Below, piece after piece: positions 28,413 to 38,255 of a stretch of DNA of 64,000 bases. Where the stretch lies: positions 372,001-436,000 of the forward strand of contig NZ_AP025245.1 in the NCBI RefSeq assembly GCF_021655615.1, written 5' to 3'. A program made the translations under genes and the position numbers. The notes under the pieces were generated by a model that was not told the origin of the DNA, ran no database searches, and was given only the letters and a program-made list of their open reading frames with translations. Source of the stretch: Acidianus sp. HS-5 (lineage in GTDB: Archaea; Thermoproteota; Thermoprotei_A; Sulfolobales; Sulfolobaceae). Numbering within the stretch: position 1 is the first letter of the stretch; each line of letters starts with the position of its first letter.

Positions 28413-29408
28413 TTAACTGTTAAGTAACTTGTATGCAACTACTCCGGAGATTGCAAACAAGCTAACGACTTCTGTAACAAGTACGCTTAATGAAGAGAAG
28501 TCCAAAGAGGTGTAAAAACCATAAGCTACTATCAAGAGGCTCACTATTGAAGATAACCTGAGTATCCCCTTCTTAAATAGTGCTACTGAAGAGAAGAAAA
28601 TGCCTAACGAAACGTAAAGTGAGGCTAAAGAAGGTACGATCGTGTATAAATAATAAGTATATGGATTAATTAAGCTCGCAAGCGTCATTGCAGAGAACGC
28701 CAATACGATTACCTTGTTATTAACGATTTTCTTTATTGCATAAAATTCTACAATAATTAATGAAAATGCACTGAACGAGGAAACGTAAAATATTAATTTA
28801 GGCACAACAAAAAGTGTAGAAATTGCCATTAGTCCTACTGCAATAAAGTAAGCGTAAAAGACTACCTTACTGTCGTCCTTCCCGTTTTTAGCAAAAGGTG
28901 TTAAGGTTATGCATATGAATACCTCTGAAGTAGGTAAAATTTGTGAGAAATTTAACGAGAGATCTCTCATTTGCCAACCTATAGGGATCGAAAAGAGGAT
29001 TTGCAAAAATGAGGAAAATAGGAGGAATAAGAGTTCAGAGTTGGTTAAAACAATTAAACTTACAGCTACTGTAAGTGAGACTAGCGTAAATGACGCTAAA
29101 ACTCCGTTTAACTGTAGGATGTAATAAACTATGTAGTCCACGGTATAGCTAAGGTAAAGGAAATATGAGAAGAACCAGAAATAAATGAAAGCCGTGTTAA
29201 ACTTGTTAGGTAAGTATTCGTAAAGTCCTTTCCCTCCTTTTATCTCGGCAGTCACTCTGTAGATAATGTAGACTGTAGGGAGGAAGAGTATTGATGAAAG
29301 CAGGACGTCTAATGGAGAAAGGCCGTTAGAGAATTGGGCAACTAAAGCTAATGGACCACCTATTGATGCCAGAGAATAAGAAAAGAGAAAAAGGTTTTCC
29401 TTTTTCAT
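28413..29408 (-). CDS. Polytopic membrane protein, APC-like permease
   Basis: A 331-residue protein with about 10 hydrophobic segments. The N-terminal LFSYSLASIGGPLALVA resembles TM1 of amino acid/polyamine (APC) transporters, and GGKGLYEYLP the following loop. Short for the family (usually 400-500), so it may have lost the last helices. The ATG directly follows the stop of the 69-residue gene, so the two are co-translated. Substrate unknown. Confidence 0.6.
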   Translation of the reverse strand: MKKENLFLFSYSLASIGGPLALVAQFSNGLSPLDVLLSSILFLPTVYIIYRVTAEIKGGKGLYEYLPNKFNTAFIYFWFFSYFLYLSYTVDYIVYYILQLNGVLASFTLVSLTVAVSLIVLTNSELLFLLFSSFLQILFSIPIGWQMRDLSLNFSQILPTSEVFICITLTPFAKNGKDDSKVVFYAYFIAVGLMAISTLFVVPKLIFYVSSFSAFSLIIVEFYAIKKIVNNKVIVLAFSAMTLASLINPYTYYLYTIVPSLASLYVSLGIFFSSVALFKKGILRLSSIVSLLIVAYGFYTSLDFSSLSVLVTEVVSLFAISGVVAYKLLNS

Positions 29409-29618
29409 TTATCCCCACACGTAACTTGATGAGGAACTAGATGAAGTACTGGTTGATGATGAAGTAGTGGTTGTTGATGACGAAGTGCTTGTATGCGTAC
29501 TGCTGGTTGATGATGTACTACTCGTAGTTGTGTGCATCATTGCCATTCCGAAGAATACTCCTCCTATTATTATGATTATTATAGAAAGCCCTAGGAGGAC
29601 TACCTTTTTTGCGTCCAT
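29409..29618 (-). CDS. Small single-pass membrane protein with Ser/Thr tail
   Basis: A 69-residue protein. Residues 6-28 are one hydrophobic segment; residues 30-65 are almost only Ser and Thr, a likely O-glycosylated extracellular tail. The low-complexity DNA also leaves an antisense frame open. It abuts the permease gene (TAA-ATG), suggesting a small accessory subunit. No family recognised. Confidence 0.55.
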   Translation of the reverse strand: MDAKKVVLLGLSIIIIIIGGVFFGMAMMHTTTSSTSSTSSTHTSTSSSTTTTSSSTSTSSSSSSSYVWG

Positions 29619-29734
29619 TTTTATCTATAGATGTTATTCTCCTCAATTAATATAAATCTTTTCCTAATTTATGTAATTTAATTTAACTTTGGATTTGGGA
29701 AAAGTTTTATAAAATAGGATAAGAATAGTTGGTC

Positions 29735-30115
29735 ATGCTGAAGCAAAATTCAATTATAGTTGGGATAGTTGGAGGAGTACTATCCTTTATCTGGGCTTAT
29801 GACCACATTCCATTGTATAATCTCAGTTTTCTGCCCTACGGAATAAGAGCATTTTTCGTGATAGACTCAGTAATATCTATACTTGCGGGGGTAGTCATGA
29901 TCTTACTCTTCAAACTCGCTTATATAAAAATTCTTTACATACTAAACTTAGTATATTGGTGGATAAACTACCTACTCTTAACTCTTACCAGAGTGTTACC
30001 TGCTCCTTTAATAGGCAAGCCTTTACCTAACACGGGAGGTCCTGCATTAATTGCCTTCATATTGGATATACTACTTATAATAGTCTCAACAGTTATAGTT
30101 TATATGAGCGGCTGA
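29735..30115 (+). CDS. Small four-helix membrane protein
   Basis: A 126-residue protein with about four hydrophobic segments and short loops. The ATG at 29735 follows TTTTATAAAATA by about 25 bp, favouring it over the TTG two codons upstream. No family recognised. It is monocistronic and divergent from the permease operon. Confidence 0.6.
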   Translation: MLKQNSIIVGIVGGVLSFIWAYDHIPLYNLSFLPYGIRAFFVIDSVISILAGVVMILLFKLAYIKILYILNLVYWWINYLLLTLTRVLPAPLIGKPLPNTGGPALIAFILDILLIIVSTVIVYMSG

Positions 30116-30173
30116 TATGCAGGATTAACGAAAGTATTTTTAGCAAAAATTAATAATTTCTTTTCCTTTTTTC

Positions 30174-30941
30174 CTATATTATTCTTTCTGTATGTGAGTA
30201 AATATTAAAACTGTCACCTCTTAGGAAACCTATAAGAGTCACTCTAGCTTCCTCAGCCATTTGAACTGCTAAGCTTGTAGGTGCGGAGATTCCAGCTATT
30301 ATCGGTATTCCTGCCTTTATTCCTTTGCTTACTATTTCGTACCCTAATCTACCGCTGACTAGGAGTATACATTCGTCTGCAGGAACCCCTTTCTCCAGCA
30401 ATAAACTTCCTACGATTTTATCTACAGCGTTATGCCTCCCTACGTCTTCATATATCTTTAACAGCTTACCAGATGAGTTAAAAAGTGCAGCAGCATGGAG
30501 CCCACCAGTCACGTTAAAAGCGTTCTGATTTTCCCTCAGTATTTCTGGGAGGGAAAAGATTACTTTCCTATGAACCTTCAGGTTGCTTTTAAGAATTGAA
30601 ATTGTATAAAGTAATGCCCTTCCGCAGACGCCACAACTGGAATTTACAATAATGTCCCTAGCCTTTACTCCTGAAAGCCTGTTTACCCATACCTCTACTG
30701 TGTTGCTTCCTCTTTCTACCACTTTTTTCACGTCCTCAATACCGTTTATTACTCCCTCTGAGTAAAGGAACCCCAAAGAAAGTTCCTTATCGTTTCCAGG
30801 AGTCCGCATTACCACGGCGAAAGTCTCACAACTGTCCTTACACACCTTCAAGTGCATTGGTTCCTCTACAGCTATGTAATCCTCTCCTTCTATGTTCTCT
30901 TCTTCCCTTATTCTCTCAAGGTTTATTTTCTTTATTTGCAC
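30174..30941 (-). CDS. fdhD: FdhD, formate dehydrogenase accessory sulfurtransferase
   Basis: A 255-residue protein. NSSCGVCG holds the CxxC pair (C103, C106) that passes sulfur from a cysteine desulfurase to the molybdenum/tungsten cofactor. KLLKIYEDVGRHNAVDK, ILLVSGRLGYEIV and PTSLAVQMAEE are standard FdhD motifs. It is last in the fdhA-DUF1641-fdhD operon; the GTG start overlaps the previous gene by 26 bp. FdhD is needed for activity of formate dehydrogenases, which supports the annotation of the large subunit. Confidence 0.95.
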   Translation of the reverse strand: MQIKKINLERIREEENIEGEDYIAVEEPMHLKVCKDSCETFAVVMRTPGNDKELSLGFLYSEGVINGIEDVKKVVERGSNTVEVWVNRLSGVKARDIIVNSSCGVCGRALLYTISILKSNLKVHRKVIFSLPEILRENQNAFNVTGGLHAAALFNSSGKLLKIYEDVGRHNAVDKIVGSLLLEKGVPADECILLVSGRLGYEIVSKGIKAGIPIIAGISAPTSLAVQMAEEARVTLIGFLRGDSFNIYSHTERII

Positions 30942-31272
30942 TTCCTATCGCCTTAAGCACCTTTAGGATCAAGAATATTCCTCTCCTAACGTCAGGGTCT
31001 TGGAGTTCCTTAAATATGTCTGAAAACTTTATTTCTCCTACTTCTTCCTTTCCGCTGAGGACACCGTATATAACGCTCAGATTCTTTACAATTTCCTGTT
31101 CTGAAAGAAGGGCTAGGTTCTCGTCCAGTTTTTCCGTAACTCCTACCAAGAAAGGTAATATCCCTGTCCTTTGGAGTGCTCTGACAAACTTCAGAAGGCT
31201 CTCTATTGCTTCCTTATTATTTATTATATCCTCAATTAACTCGTCAGCGGTTTGAACTCCTTCCTCTTCCAT
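30916..31272 (-). CDS. DUF1641 protein of the formate dehydrogenase operon
   Basis: A 118-residue helical protein. The sequence from LLKFVRALQRTGILPFLVGV to VRRGIFLILKVLKAIGS matches the small DUF1641 proteins that accompany archaeal and bacterial fdh genes. The molecular role is not established; a structural or maturation partner of the large subunit is likely. It overlaps both neighbours (37 bp with the catalytic subunit, 26 bp with fdhD). Confidence 0.8.
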   Translation of the reverse strand: MEEEGVQTADELIEDIINNKEAIESLLKFVRALQRTGILPFLVGVTEKLDENLALLSEQEIVKNLSVIYGVLSGKEEVGEIKFSDIFKELQDPDVRRGIFLILKVLKAIGSANKENKP

Positions 31273-34157
31273 TTCTTATCTACCTCTATTCCCATTTGTT
31301 TTCTCCTCTCATTTACGTGGAACCTCCAGTTGTCAGAAGGTAGGGGAGCAGTTCCTCTTCCTTCCTCTACCTTTTCTATCATAACCGGAGTATCCTTATA
31401 ACCTGGAGTACCGCTCGCTTTATCTATAACTACTCCAGTCAAGTTGTTTACACCCTTTGATGGTTCTGAAGCATAAAGCGGGATGAATATTTCATCTCCT
31501 GATACTCTTTCACTTATTAGTGCCTTAGCTTTTATCTCTCCTCCAAACTTAGACTTAACCAGTATTAGGTCTCCATTCTTTATTGAGTATTTCTCTGCTA
31601 GCTCCTTGGATATTTCCACGAAAGTTTCCGGCACTCTTCTCCTCAGTCCTTCTACTCTTCTAGTCATGTTCCCTACGTGGAAGTGCTCTAGTACTCTTCC
31701 AGTGTTCACAGTAATTTTATGGACTTCGTCCTTCAGTGCAGGAGGCTTCCAGCCGATCGGGTAAAGAATTGCTTTCCCGTCCTCAGTAGCAAAACTTTTA
31801 GTGTATAACAACGGAGTATCAACTTCATCGACAGGCCATAATAGACTTCTAAACTCTTCGAGCCTTGAGTAGTTAACTCCTGCAAATATTGGGCAAACTC
31901 TCGCAATCTCATCCATTATTTCGGACGGATGCTTATAGTTCCAATTTGCTCCTAAAGCGTTTGCTACCATTTGGATTATTTCCCAATCCGGCTTAGACTC
32001 TCCTAGAGGATCCATAGCCTTGTAGAACCTCTGAATTCTCCTTTCAGTATTCACGAATGTTCCGTCTTTTTCCAGACTTGCAGCTGCGGGCAAAACTACG
32101 TCTGCCAGCTTTGCAGTTTCTGTCATGAACATGTCTTGAACGACTAAGAAATCAACTTTTTCTAGGGCTTCCCTAGTTAAAGGAGTCCCGCAGTCAACCA
32201 TTACCGTATCCTCTCCCACAATATATAACGCGTGAGTTTTGCCTTCCAGCACTCCCTCAATCATTTGCGGTATCTGCAAACCGGGGGAAGGATTTAGTTT
32301 TGCCTTCCAAGCTTCCTCGAACTTACTCAATTTATCGAACTTCTGGTATCCCGGAAGATACACCGGCAAACAACCGAAGTCGCTCACCCCTTGAACGTTA
32401 TTATGTCCCCTCATTGGAAATGCACCACTACCTGGCTTTCCGTAATTCCCTGTTATTAGCAATAAATCGGAGATTATTGTTGAAGTGTCTGCACCTCCTA
32501 AGTGTTGCGTAACTCCCATTCCCCAGAGCGCCGTAACGCTTTTAGCTTCATGGATCATCTCAGCCAATTTGATTATCTGCTCCTTAGGAACTCCGCTTAT
32601 GCTTTCTACGTAATCTAGAGTAAAACCCTTTATTGATTCCTTGAACTCTTCAAACCCTTTTACTCTCTCCTTTATGAATTTCTCATCCTCCCAACTCTGG
32701 CTAATAATGTAGTTAACAACTCCGGCTATTACTGCAGCATCAGTCCCGGGCTTAGGTCTTATGAATAAGTCAGCCCTTTCAGCCATTTCGTGCTTTCTAA
32801 CGTCTATTACCACAACTTTTGCTCCCCTTATTTTCTGTGCCCTCTTTATTTTACTCCCTATTACTGGGTGGCTTTCTGTAGTGTTATGCCCTACTATGAT
32901 TATTAGGTCGGAATACTCTGTGATGTCCTTTATTGTACCTGAGTCTGCTCCTATTCCTACAGTCCTCCAAAGACCTACGGTAGCAGGAGATTGACAATAT
33001 CTAGCTGAATTATCAACGTTATTAGTCCCTATTACTGCCCTTGCTAACTTCTGGAGTAAATAAGCTTCCTCGTTGCTCATCTTATCTGACGCAATAAAGC
33101 CTATTGAGTCCGGGCCGTACTTTTCCTTAATTTCCCTCAGCTTCTTTGCAATGTGTTCTATTGCCTCACTCCAGCTAGCTTCTCTAAAGTGGTCTCCTTC
33201 CCTTATTAACGGTTTAGTAAGTCTTTCACTACTGTTTACGAATTCAAGACCGAACTTCCCCTTTACGCAAGTTAAGATCCCGTTAGCTGGGGATTCAGGC
33301 TTAGGTTCTACTTTCAGTATCTTCCTCTCCTTCGTCCAGACCTCAAAGGAACAGCCTACTCCGCAATAAGGACAAACTGTCTTTGTCTTCTTTATCTGGG
33401 TTTCTCTAGCCTTTGCTTCTATCTCGCTGAAAGTCATTAGTAAACTGAAGTCCTCCTCAGCTTTGCCCAGCGAGTCTATTATCTTTTTCTTAACGTCTTT
33501 CTTTATCCAGGTAAAGAAGCCTGCCTCACCCAGCATACTCTTCTCCATTAATGCATTAACCGGACAAACTGTAACACAAGTACCGCAGTTAACGCATGAG
33601 GAGTCACCTATCTTATTGTCTGCGGAGTCCCATACTACTCTCGGAGGGTTCAGGTCCCAATTTATCCATATAACTTCATTTACTGCAAAATCTTGGCAAG
33701 CTTCTACACACCTACCGCAAAGGATGCATTGGGAAGGGTCGTAGACGTAAAACGGGCCTGAGTCGTCCAAAGGATAAGGCTTTTCTACATAGTTTTGAGA
33801 ATTTATGTTAAGCTTCAGTACAGCCTCGTGGAGAGAGCAGTCCCCATTGTTGTTCTCGCATATTGTACAGTATAATTTATGGTATCTAAGTATTCTTTCT
33901 ACTGCCTTCTTTCTGTTTTCTATTGCTTTTCTAGAGTTTACTGAAATCCTCATTCCTTTCTGAACTTTAGTTGAGCAAGCCCTTGCCAGTTTTCCATCAA
34001 CTTCTACCAAGCAAGTGTCACAGCTTTGCAGGGGTGCTAATCCTTCATTGTAACATATGTGAGGTATATAAATCCCTCGCGTTTTTAGTAGGTGAAGTAT
34101 TGTCTCTCCTTCGTTAGCGTTAATTTCTGTATTGTCGAGAAATACCTTGAGAGACAT
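31236..34157 (-). CDS. Formate dehydrogenase-like molybdo/tungstopterin oxidoreductase, large subunit
   Basis: A 973-residue protein. Domains in order: [2Fe-2S] ferredoxin (C35, C46, C49, C61), NuoG-type cluster (C97, C100, C107), two [4Fe-4S] clusters (C144/147/150/154 and C188/191/194/198), a further [4Fe-4S] site (C262/265/269/297), then the bis-MGD catalytic and C-terminal dinucleotide-binding domains. The metal ligand is Cys388 in ARYCQSPA, so no selenocysteine is needed. In characterised formate dehydrogenases the next residue is His; here it is Gln. The 3' end overlaps DUF1641. There is no flavin/NAD module nearby, so electrons may go to ferredoxin or a quinone route. No twin-arginine signal is seen; it is cytoplasmic. 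Confidence 0.88.
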   Translation of the reverse strand: MSLKVFLDNTEINANEGETILHLLKTRGIYIPHICYNEGLAPLQSCDTCLVEVDGKLARACSTKVQKGMRISVNSRKAIENRKKAVERILRYHKLYCTICENNNGDCSLHEAVLKLNINSQNYVEKPYPLDDSGPFYVYDPSQCILCGRCVEACQDFAVNEVIWINWDLNPPRVVWDSADNKIGDSSCVNCGTCVTVCPVNALMEKSMLGEAGFFTWIKKDVKKKIIDSLGKAEEDFSLLMTFSEIEAKARETQIKKTKTVCPYCGVGCSFEVWTKERKILKVEPKPESPANGILTCVKGKFGLEFVNSSERLTKPLIREGDHFREASWSEAIEHIAKKLREIKEKYGPDSIGFIASDKMSNEEAYLLQKLARAVIGTNNVDNSARYCQSPATVGLWRTVGIGADSGTIKDITEYSDLIIIVGHNTTESHPVIGSKIKRAQKIRGAKVVVIDVRKHEMAERADLFIRPKPGTDAAVIAGVVNYIISQSWEDEKFIKERVKGFEEFKESIKGFTLDYVESISGVPKEQIIKLAEMIHEAKSVTALWGMGVTQHLGGADTSTIISDLLLITGNYGKPGSGAFPMRGHNNVQGVSDFGCLPVYLPGYQKFDKLSKFEEAWKAKLNPSPGLQIPQMIEGVLEGKTHALYIVGEDTVMVDCGTPLTREALEKVDFLVVQDMFMTETAKLADVVLPAAASLEKDGTFVNTERRIQRFYKAMDPLGESKPDWEIIQMVANALGANWNYKHPSEIMDEIARVCPIFAGVNYSRLEEFRSLLWPVDEVDTPLLYTKSFATEDGKAILYPIGWKPPALKDEVHKITVNTGRVLEHFHVGNMTRRVEGLRRRVPETFVEISKELAEKYSIKNGDLILVKSKFGGEIKAKALISERVSGDEIFIPLYASEPSKGVNNLTGVVIDKASGTPGYKDTPVMIEKVEEGRGTAPLPSDNWRFHVNERRKQMGIEVDKKWKRKEFKPLTS

Positions 34158-34362
34158 GAGTTTAATTTCATTATTTAAGTTAAAAAGTTAGTCTTCATTA
34201 CTTTTTAAAAGTTTTCTTTATTTGCAAATATATATTAAATATGTTATTACGTAAGATATTGATATAAAGCTAAGGATTTTAGACATTACGCGGTTTCAAT
34301 TAACGACTTTGATTCTGAAGGAAAGTTTAGCTTATAAATTTTTGAAAAAGTATACAGTTAGG

Positions 34363-36153
34363 ATGCCCTCAATAAAACCCTTGATGACGCAAGGGATAAA
34401 GAGTTACAAAGCAAAGGACTATTCTTCCGCTTATAAGTTCTTTGAAGAAGCATTGAGAGTTTTCCCAACAAGTGACGAATATTCGTCTGAAGATGGAGAA
34501 TACCTCTACAGAGATACAATGAGGTGGAAGGGATTAACTGAGATCAAATTAGGAAAACTGGATAAAGCAGTTTCAACATTGGAGGACTTAGCAAATAGGT
34601 TAAATTACGATTCGCCTGAAGTAGTCTATTTTCTGGCTTTAGCTAAGTATTATTACTCTTATTTTCTCCCTCCCACGACTTCTAAGATAAGCACATTAAC
34701 TTCAGCATTAAACGGACTGAGAACCGTTTATTCTGAAACAAGTGAATACAAGAGCAATTTCATAACGCTGATGGCTTTAATATACACTGAGCTTAAAGAG
34801 CCAGATGAGGCAATGGACTTACTTCGCTTAAGTAAAGCCTCTGGTCTAGTATTGAAGATAGCCTGGGCTCACGTACAAAGGTTTATGAAGAATTTCAATA
34901 CAGCAATTATGGAGATAGATAAATTACTTAAGCATGAACCTAATAACATAGATGCATTACTGGAGAAGTCCTTAATTTTGAAGGATCAAGGAGATTATTC
35001 GCAATGTTTAGTCATTTTAGATAAAGTCTTAAAGCTGGAGCCTACCAACGTCATTGCCAAGCTATTTAAGGCTGAAGTCCTGGAGCTTACGGGAAAGAAA
35101 GGAGAGGCACTCTCCTTGTATTCCCAGCTCGATAAAACTCTTTACAGTCCTTTAGTTATGCTCGAGATCAAGAAGCTTTCAGTTTCTTCATCTCCCGTTT
35201 CAAGGATATTAACTCCTGTAAAGCTCACTAGTTGGGATCCTAAAGTATGGATAGGAAAGACCCTCTCAATATACGAAGTTAAGGAAATTTTAGGAGAAGG
35301 AGGTAACGGATACGTTTTAAAGGCTACGGCACCGGGAGGAGAAGAGGTTGCAATAAAAATTCTAAAGATCTACTCAGGGATGCCTGAGGAGTACTTTGAT
35401 ACATTAGTAAATGAGGCAAATAGTTTATCATCACTTTCAAGCAACCCTGCTATTGTTAAGATTTATGCGGTATACGTAGATAAGTTAGTTATAAAGGAGA
35501 TTATGAGTGGTAACTTAAAGTTCTACGAGAGAGATCCTCCGAGGATTGTAATGGAGTTCATGAAAGGTGGTACGCTTTCCGAACTGCTAAGGGATGATAA
35601 TTTCTTCTATTCATCTAAGTGGAATAAAACAGTTTACAGAGCCATATCTACAGTGGTGGGAGCACTTTACCAAATGCATACTTCTGGTTTCGTACATATG
35701 GATATTAAGCCTCAGAATATATTCCTCACAGAAAAGCCTAACTGTCCTGCAGAACTGGAGAAAGTTAACTTCAAGCTAGGAGATTTAGGTAGTGCAGTAA
35801 GGGTAGGAGATAAAGTAACTCAACTTACTGTGGAGTATGTAAGCCCGGAAGCTTACTTAGAGACTGCAAGGCCTTACTTTGATATATTCTCTTTAGGAAT
35901 GACTATGTATGTTCTGCTGACTAGGAAAACTGATAGACCCGACTTACAGGAAATGGAAGAGGCTTTCAAATGTTATCAAAAAGGTGACTTTACTTGTGTA
36001 AAGGGTATGGTAACAAAAGCTCAGGAGAAGTTAAAGTTCTGGGATCCTAATGTACCGCAGGAAGTAAAACCCCTCATAAAGTCAATGACAGATCCTAGTC
36101 CATTAAGGAGACCTGCGTCAGCCGAGGTGCAGAAGTATTTAATGAAGATTTAA
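34363..36153 (+). CDS. TPR-containing Ser/Thr protein kinase
   Basis: A 596-residue protein. The first 280 residues are helical repeats of the TPR type (KDYSSAYKFFEEAL, NNIDALLEKSLILKDQGDYS, PTNVIAKLFKAEVL). A eukaryotic-type kinase follows from about residue 300: glycine loop GEGGNGYV, lysine in EVAIKILK, catalytic loop HMDIKPQNIF, and GDLGSA in place of DFG. No membrane segment. The ATG at 34363 lies 25 bp after TTATAAATTT; a TTG at 34309 precedes that box. The kinase domain closely resembles that of the membrane kinase at 46-48 kb (shared VLLTRKTDRPDLQ). Substrate unknown. Confidence 0.9.
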   Translation: MPSIKPLMTQGIKSYKAKDYSSAYKFFEEALRVFPTSDEYSSEDGEYLYRDTMRWKGLTEIKLGKLDKAVSTLEDLANRLNYDSPEVVYFLALAKYYYSYFLPPTTSKISTLTSALNGLRTVYSETSEYKSNFITLMALIYTELKEPDEAMDLLRLSKASGLVLKIAWAHVQRFMKNFNTAIMEIDKLLKHEPNNIDALLEKSLILKDQGDYSQCLVILDKVLKLEPTNVIAKLFKAEVLELTGKKGEALSLYSQLDKTLYSPLVMLEIKKLSVSSSPVSRILTPVKLTSWDPKVWIGKTLSIYEVKEILGEGGNGYVLKATAPGGEEVAIKILKIYSGMPEEYFDTLVNEANSLSSLSSNPAIVKIYAVYVDKLVIKEIMSGNLKFYERDPPRIVMEFMKGGTLSELLRDDNFFYSSKWNKTVYRAISTVVGALYQMHTSGFVHMDIKPQNIFLTEKPNCPAELEKVNFKLGDLGSAVRVGDKVTQLTVEYVSPEAYLETARPYFDIFSLGMTMYVLLTRKTDRPDLQEMEEAFKCYQKGDFTCVKGMVTKAQEKLKFWDPNVPQEVKPLIKSMTDPSPLRRPASAEVQKYLMKI

Positions 36154-36161
36154 GTGATCAA

Positions 36162-36650
36162 CTACAAGATTTTTGTAATCAACAAAAACGGAAGTATAAG
36201 CAATGCTAAGAGAATGGTTAAGAAGAAAAATATTAGGACTACTGCTATTGCTCCTCTTCTGCTTAAACCAAAAAGCCTGGAAATTCCATACATTCCTGCA
36301 AAATACACCAAAGCTACGATGAAAGAGTTCAATGGTGTATTTATATGCAATGAAGATAGTAAGTCTGACAGCCCTAAGGTTTCCAAAGGAGTGTACACGA
36401 AGAGTAGGAAAAAACCTAAGCGTATGTATCTTCTTACTCCTGGATGTCTTCTCCCTGGACTGTAGCTTATTGATTTACGGTATGAGTAAGTCTTTGGTTT
36501 CTTACTGACCTTTTGTTGTATCTTCTTGTTAATCCTTTTCTGATAATAATGTTTCGCAAGTTCCTTGAAGCCTTCATCGTAAAGTGATTTTTCCTTCCTA
36601 TTCATTTTACGGTATTCTGGATCCTTGTAATCTAACCATAAATCTTCCAT
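36162..36650 (-). CDS. Membrane protein of unknown function
   Basis: A 162-residue protein. The basic N-terminal half (KHYYQKRINKKIQQKVSKK) is followed by three or four hydrophobic segments. The ATG at 36650 is about 26 bp from TATTTTTATTTT, which fits a leaderless start better than a codon 72 bases upstream. It converges on the kinase gene with only 8 bp between stops. No family recognised. Confidence 0.55.
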   Translation of the reverse strand: MEDLWLDYKDPEYRKMNRKEKSLYDEGFKELAKHYYQKRINKKIQQKVSKKPKTYSYRKSISYSPGRRHPGVRRYIRLGFFLLFVYTPLETLGLSDLLSSLHINTPLNSFIVALVYFAGMYGISRLFGLSRRGAIAVVLIFFFLTILLALLILPFLLITKIL

Positions 36651-36707
36651 AAGTATTATGTTAATTAAAAAATAAAAATATTTAATGTTCACACTGGCTT
36701 TGTGGAC

Positions 36708-36800
36708 TTCAATTTTTATCAATATAAGGCTTACTTTTAACCCAACGTATGATTTTGAATTTAAGAAAAATTAACCAGCCTAACACTCAAAGAAGAGACT
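36708..36800 (+). repeat. Dispersed repeat family B copy
   Basis: It begins TCAATTTTTATC, with GGCTTACTTTTAAC and TTGAATTTAAGAAAAATTAA in the middle, matching copies at 51477 and 61107. It lies in the promoter region of the membrane protein gene to its left. Confidence 0.65.
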
Positions 36801-36988
36801 AACAGATCACTCATCCTTTGTAAGAGAAAATTAATCTTGGTTCTAAGCTCAAGTGTAGGCAGAGCGTAAAGCTAGACAACCCTCATTCTCCACATAAAGC
36901 GAGGTAATACATTTTTTATGTATTAAAAAGTACTATAACCTTAACTTGATTATGAACTCTAGTTAGAGGGAAAATTGTCTAAGTCGAT

Positions 36989-37576
36989 GTGCAAATAGCT
37001 ATAGTTTATAAGTCCTATTTTCTACCATTTCTTGTGGAATCCAAAATCCCTACGGTAGAAAAGAACAAGGACGGTTACATAAGGGTTAGGTTACTCGAGT
37101 GCCTGCAAGAGCTCGAATTATCATTATTAATGCTTAAAGAGGGCTTTAGCAGGAATTCTGCAGGTAAAGCGTTCATAGCGTGGAAGGCATTTATTAGTGC
37201 ACTAGTCGCATTAAATCTGGACAAGATGTATAGAGACGAGAAAGAGAAGGAATGGTATTATAAGACCGGTTTTCTCGCCCCAATTAAGGGACTAAAGGGT
37301 ATTTCACAAAGGCTTGAGGAATTGGGTTATGAAGTTGTAGACACGACTTCGACTGCTCTTACGTTACACCGTTACGTTTACAACGGGCTGTATAAAGGTG
37401 CAAGCGATTACGCTGACAGGGATGAGGCTGTAAATGACATTTTACATCTGGTTAATAAGACGCTGGCACTACTTAAAGAGTACTTTAAGGACAGGTGGAA
37501 TGAGGAAATGGAAGCTCTTTATAGAAAGGTGGAGGAAGAGTTGAAAGATTTAACGGGCAAGAAGTCTGTTACTTAG
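36989..37576 (+). CDS. PaREP1-family protein
   Basis: A 195-residue helical protein. The central GKAFIAWKAFISALVALNLDK and TSTALTLHRYVYNGLYKG match the PaREP1 family, abundant in Pyrobaculum and Sulfolobales. The fold is probably HEPN-like. No R-x4-6-H catalytic pair is obvious. GTG start; the family often pairs with nucleotidyltransferases, but none is adjacent here. Function unknown. Confidence 0.75.
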   Translation: MQIAIVYKSYFLPFLVESKIPTVEKNKDGYIRVRLLECLQELELSLLMLKEGFSRNSAGKAFIAWKAFISALVALNLDKMYRDEKEKEWYYKTGFLAPIKGLKGISQRLEELGYEVVDTTSTALTLHRYVYNGLYKGASDYADRDEAVNDILHLVNKTLALLKEYFKDRWNEEMEALYRKVEEELKDLTGKKSVT

Positions 37577-37944
37577 TCAAAATAAGTTGCTCTAGGATGC
37601 AGAAAAAATAAATTATGAAGAACTAAGAGCAATTTTTTGATTAGGAAGGTGTGGAGATAAAAATGGAGTGAACTAAGGAGAACCTATTTAGTCAACATTT
37701 CCAATGAAATACTGAACATTACTACCAAGAACTCAAGTAATTTGGGGTTTACACAAATAGTTTTGCCTAGGTGCTACACCACCTTTATGTGCGATGATGT
37801 GATAATATATAACATTATTTCGTACTATATTATGTTCTTAAGGTTTCATGCAGTATACAGGATTAATTATATAATAGTATATTATAATATCTATCTTAGT
37901 AGTCCTATTATAGGAATTTTAATCTTCTAGTACTCCTGATTTAG

Positions 37945-38190
37945 TTATGGGAATATCGGTATTTTATTGGCCTCAATCAGTTTGTCGTTAGGAACTGGAT
38001 AAGTATAGGTTACTTTAAACTGCTGAGGAAAAATTTCTTTCTGAATTGAGATAGAATTCAATTTTAATCCTCCTATCTTATTACCCGTTACTATAACAAT
38101 ATGTATGGGCATTAAATGAGGGATTTCTAATTTGCCAATATTTTCACTATAACTTATTGAATAAGATGACAGTGAAAACGCCCTCCACAA
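37945..38190 (-). CDS. Short hypothetical protein or gene fragment
   Basis: An 81-residue frame, TTG start. It looks protein-like (LEIPHLMPIHIVIVTGNKIG, QFKVTYTYPVPNDKL) with alternating hydrophobic strands, but no promoter or ribosome site is clear. It may be the tail of a decayed surface protein, since it lies next to the 813-residue one. From 37577 to 37944 no gene is seen. Confidence 0.3.
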   Translation of the reverse strand: MWRAFSLSSYSISYSENIGKLEIPHLMPIHIVIVTGNKIGGLKLNSISIQKEIFPQQFKVTYTYPVPNDKLIEANKIPIFP

Positions 38191-38255
38191 AAGATTTACT
38201 GTCTAGAATAATGATAACACTTTATAAACACAAAATAATAATAAAAAACAAATTT

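Noticed and set aside
29467..29655. Frame antisense to the Ser/Thr-rich small protein
   Set aside because: It arises from the low-complexity repeat of Ser/Thr codons; the minus-strand gene is fused in operon order with the permease.
31236..34157. Selenocysteine in the formate dehydrogenase
   Set aside because: The metal ligand codon is a normal Cys codon, and no internal TGA occurs.
37742..37930. 62-residue hydrophobic frame
   Set aside because: It comes from AT-rich DNA; no start signal and no conserved pattern.
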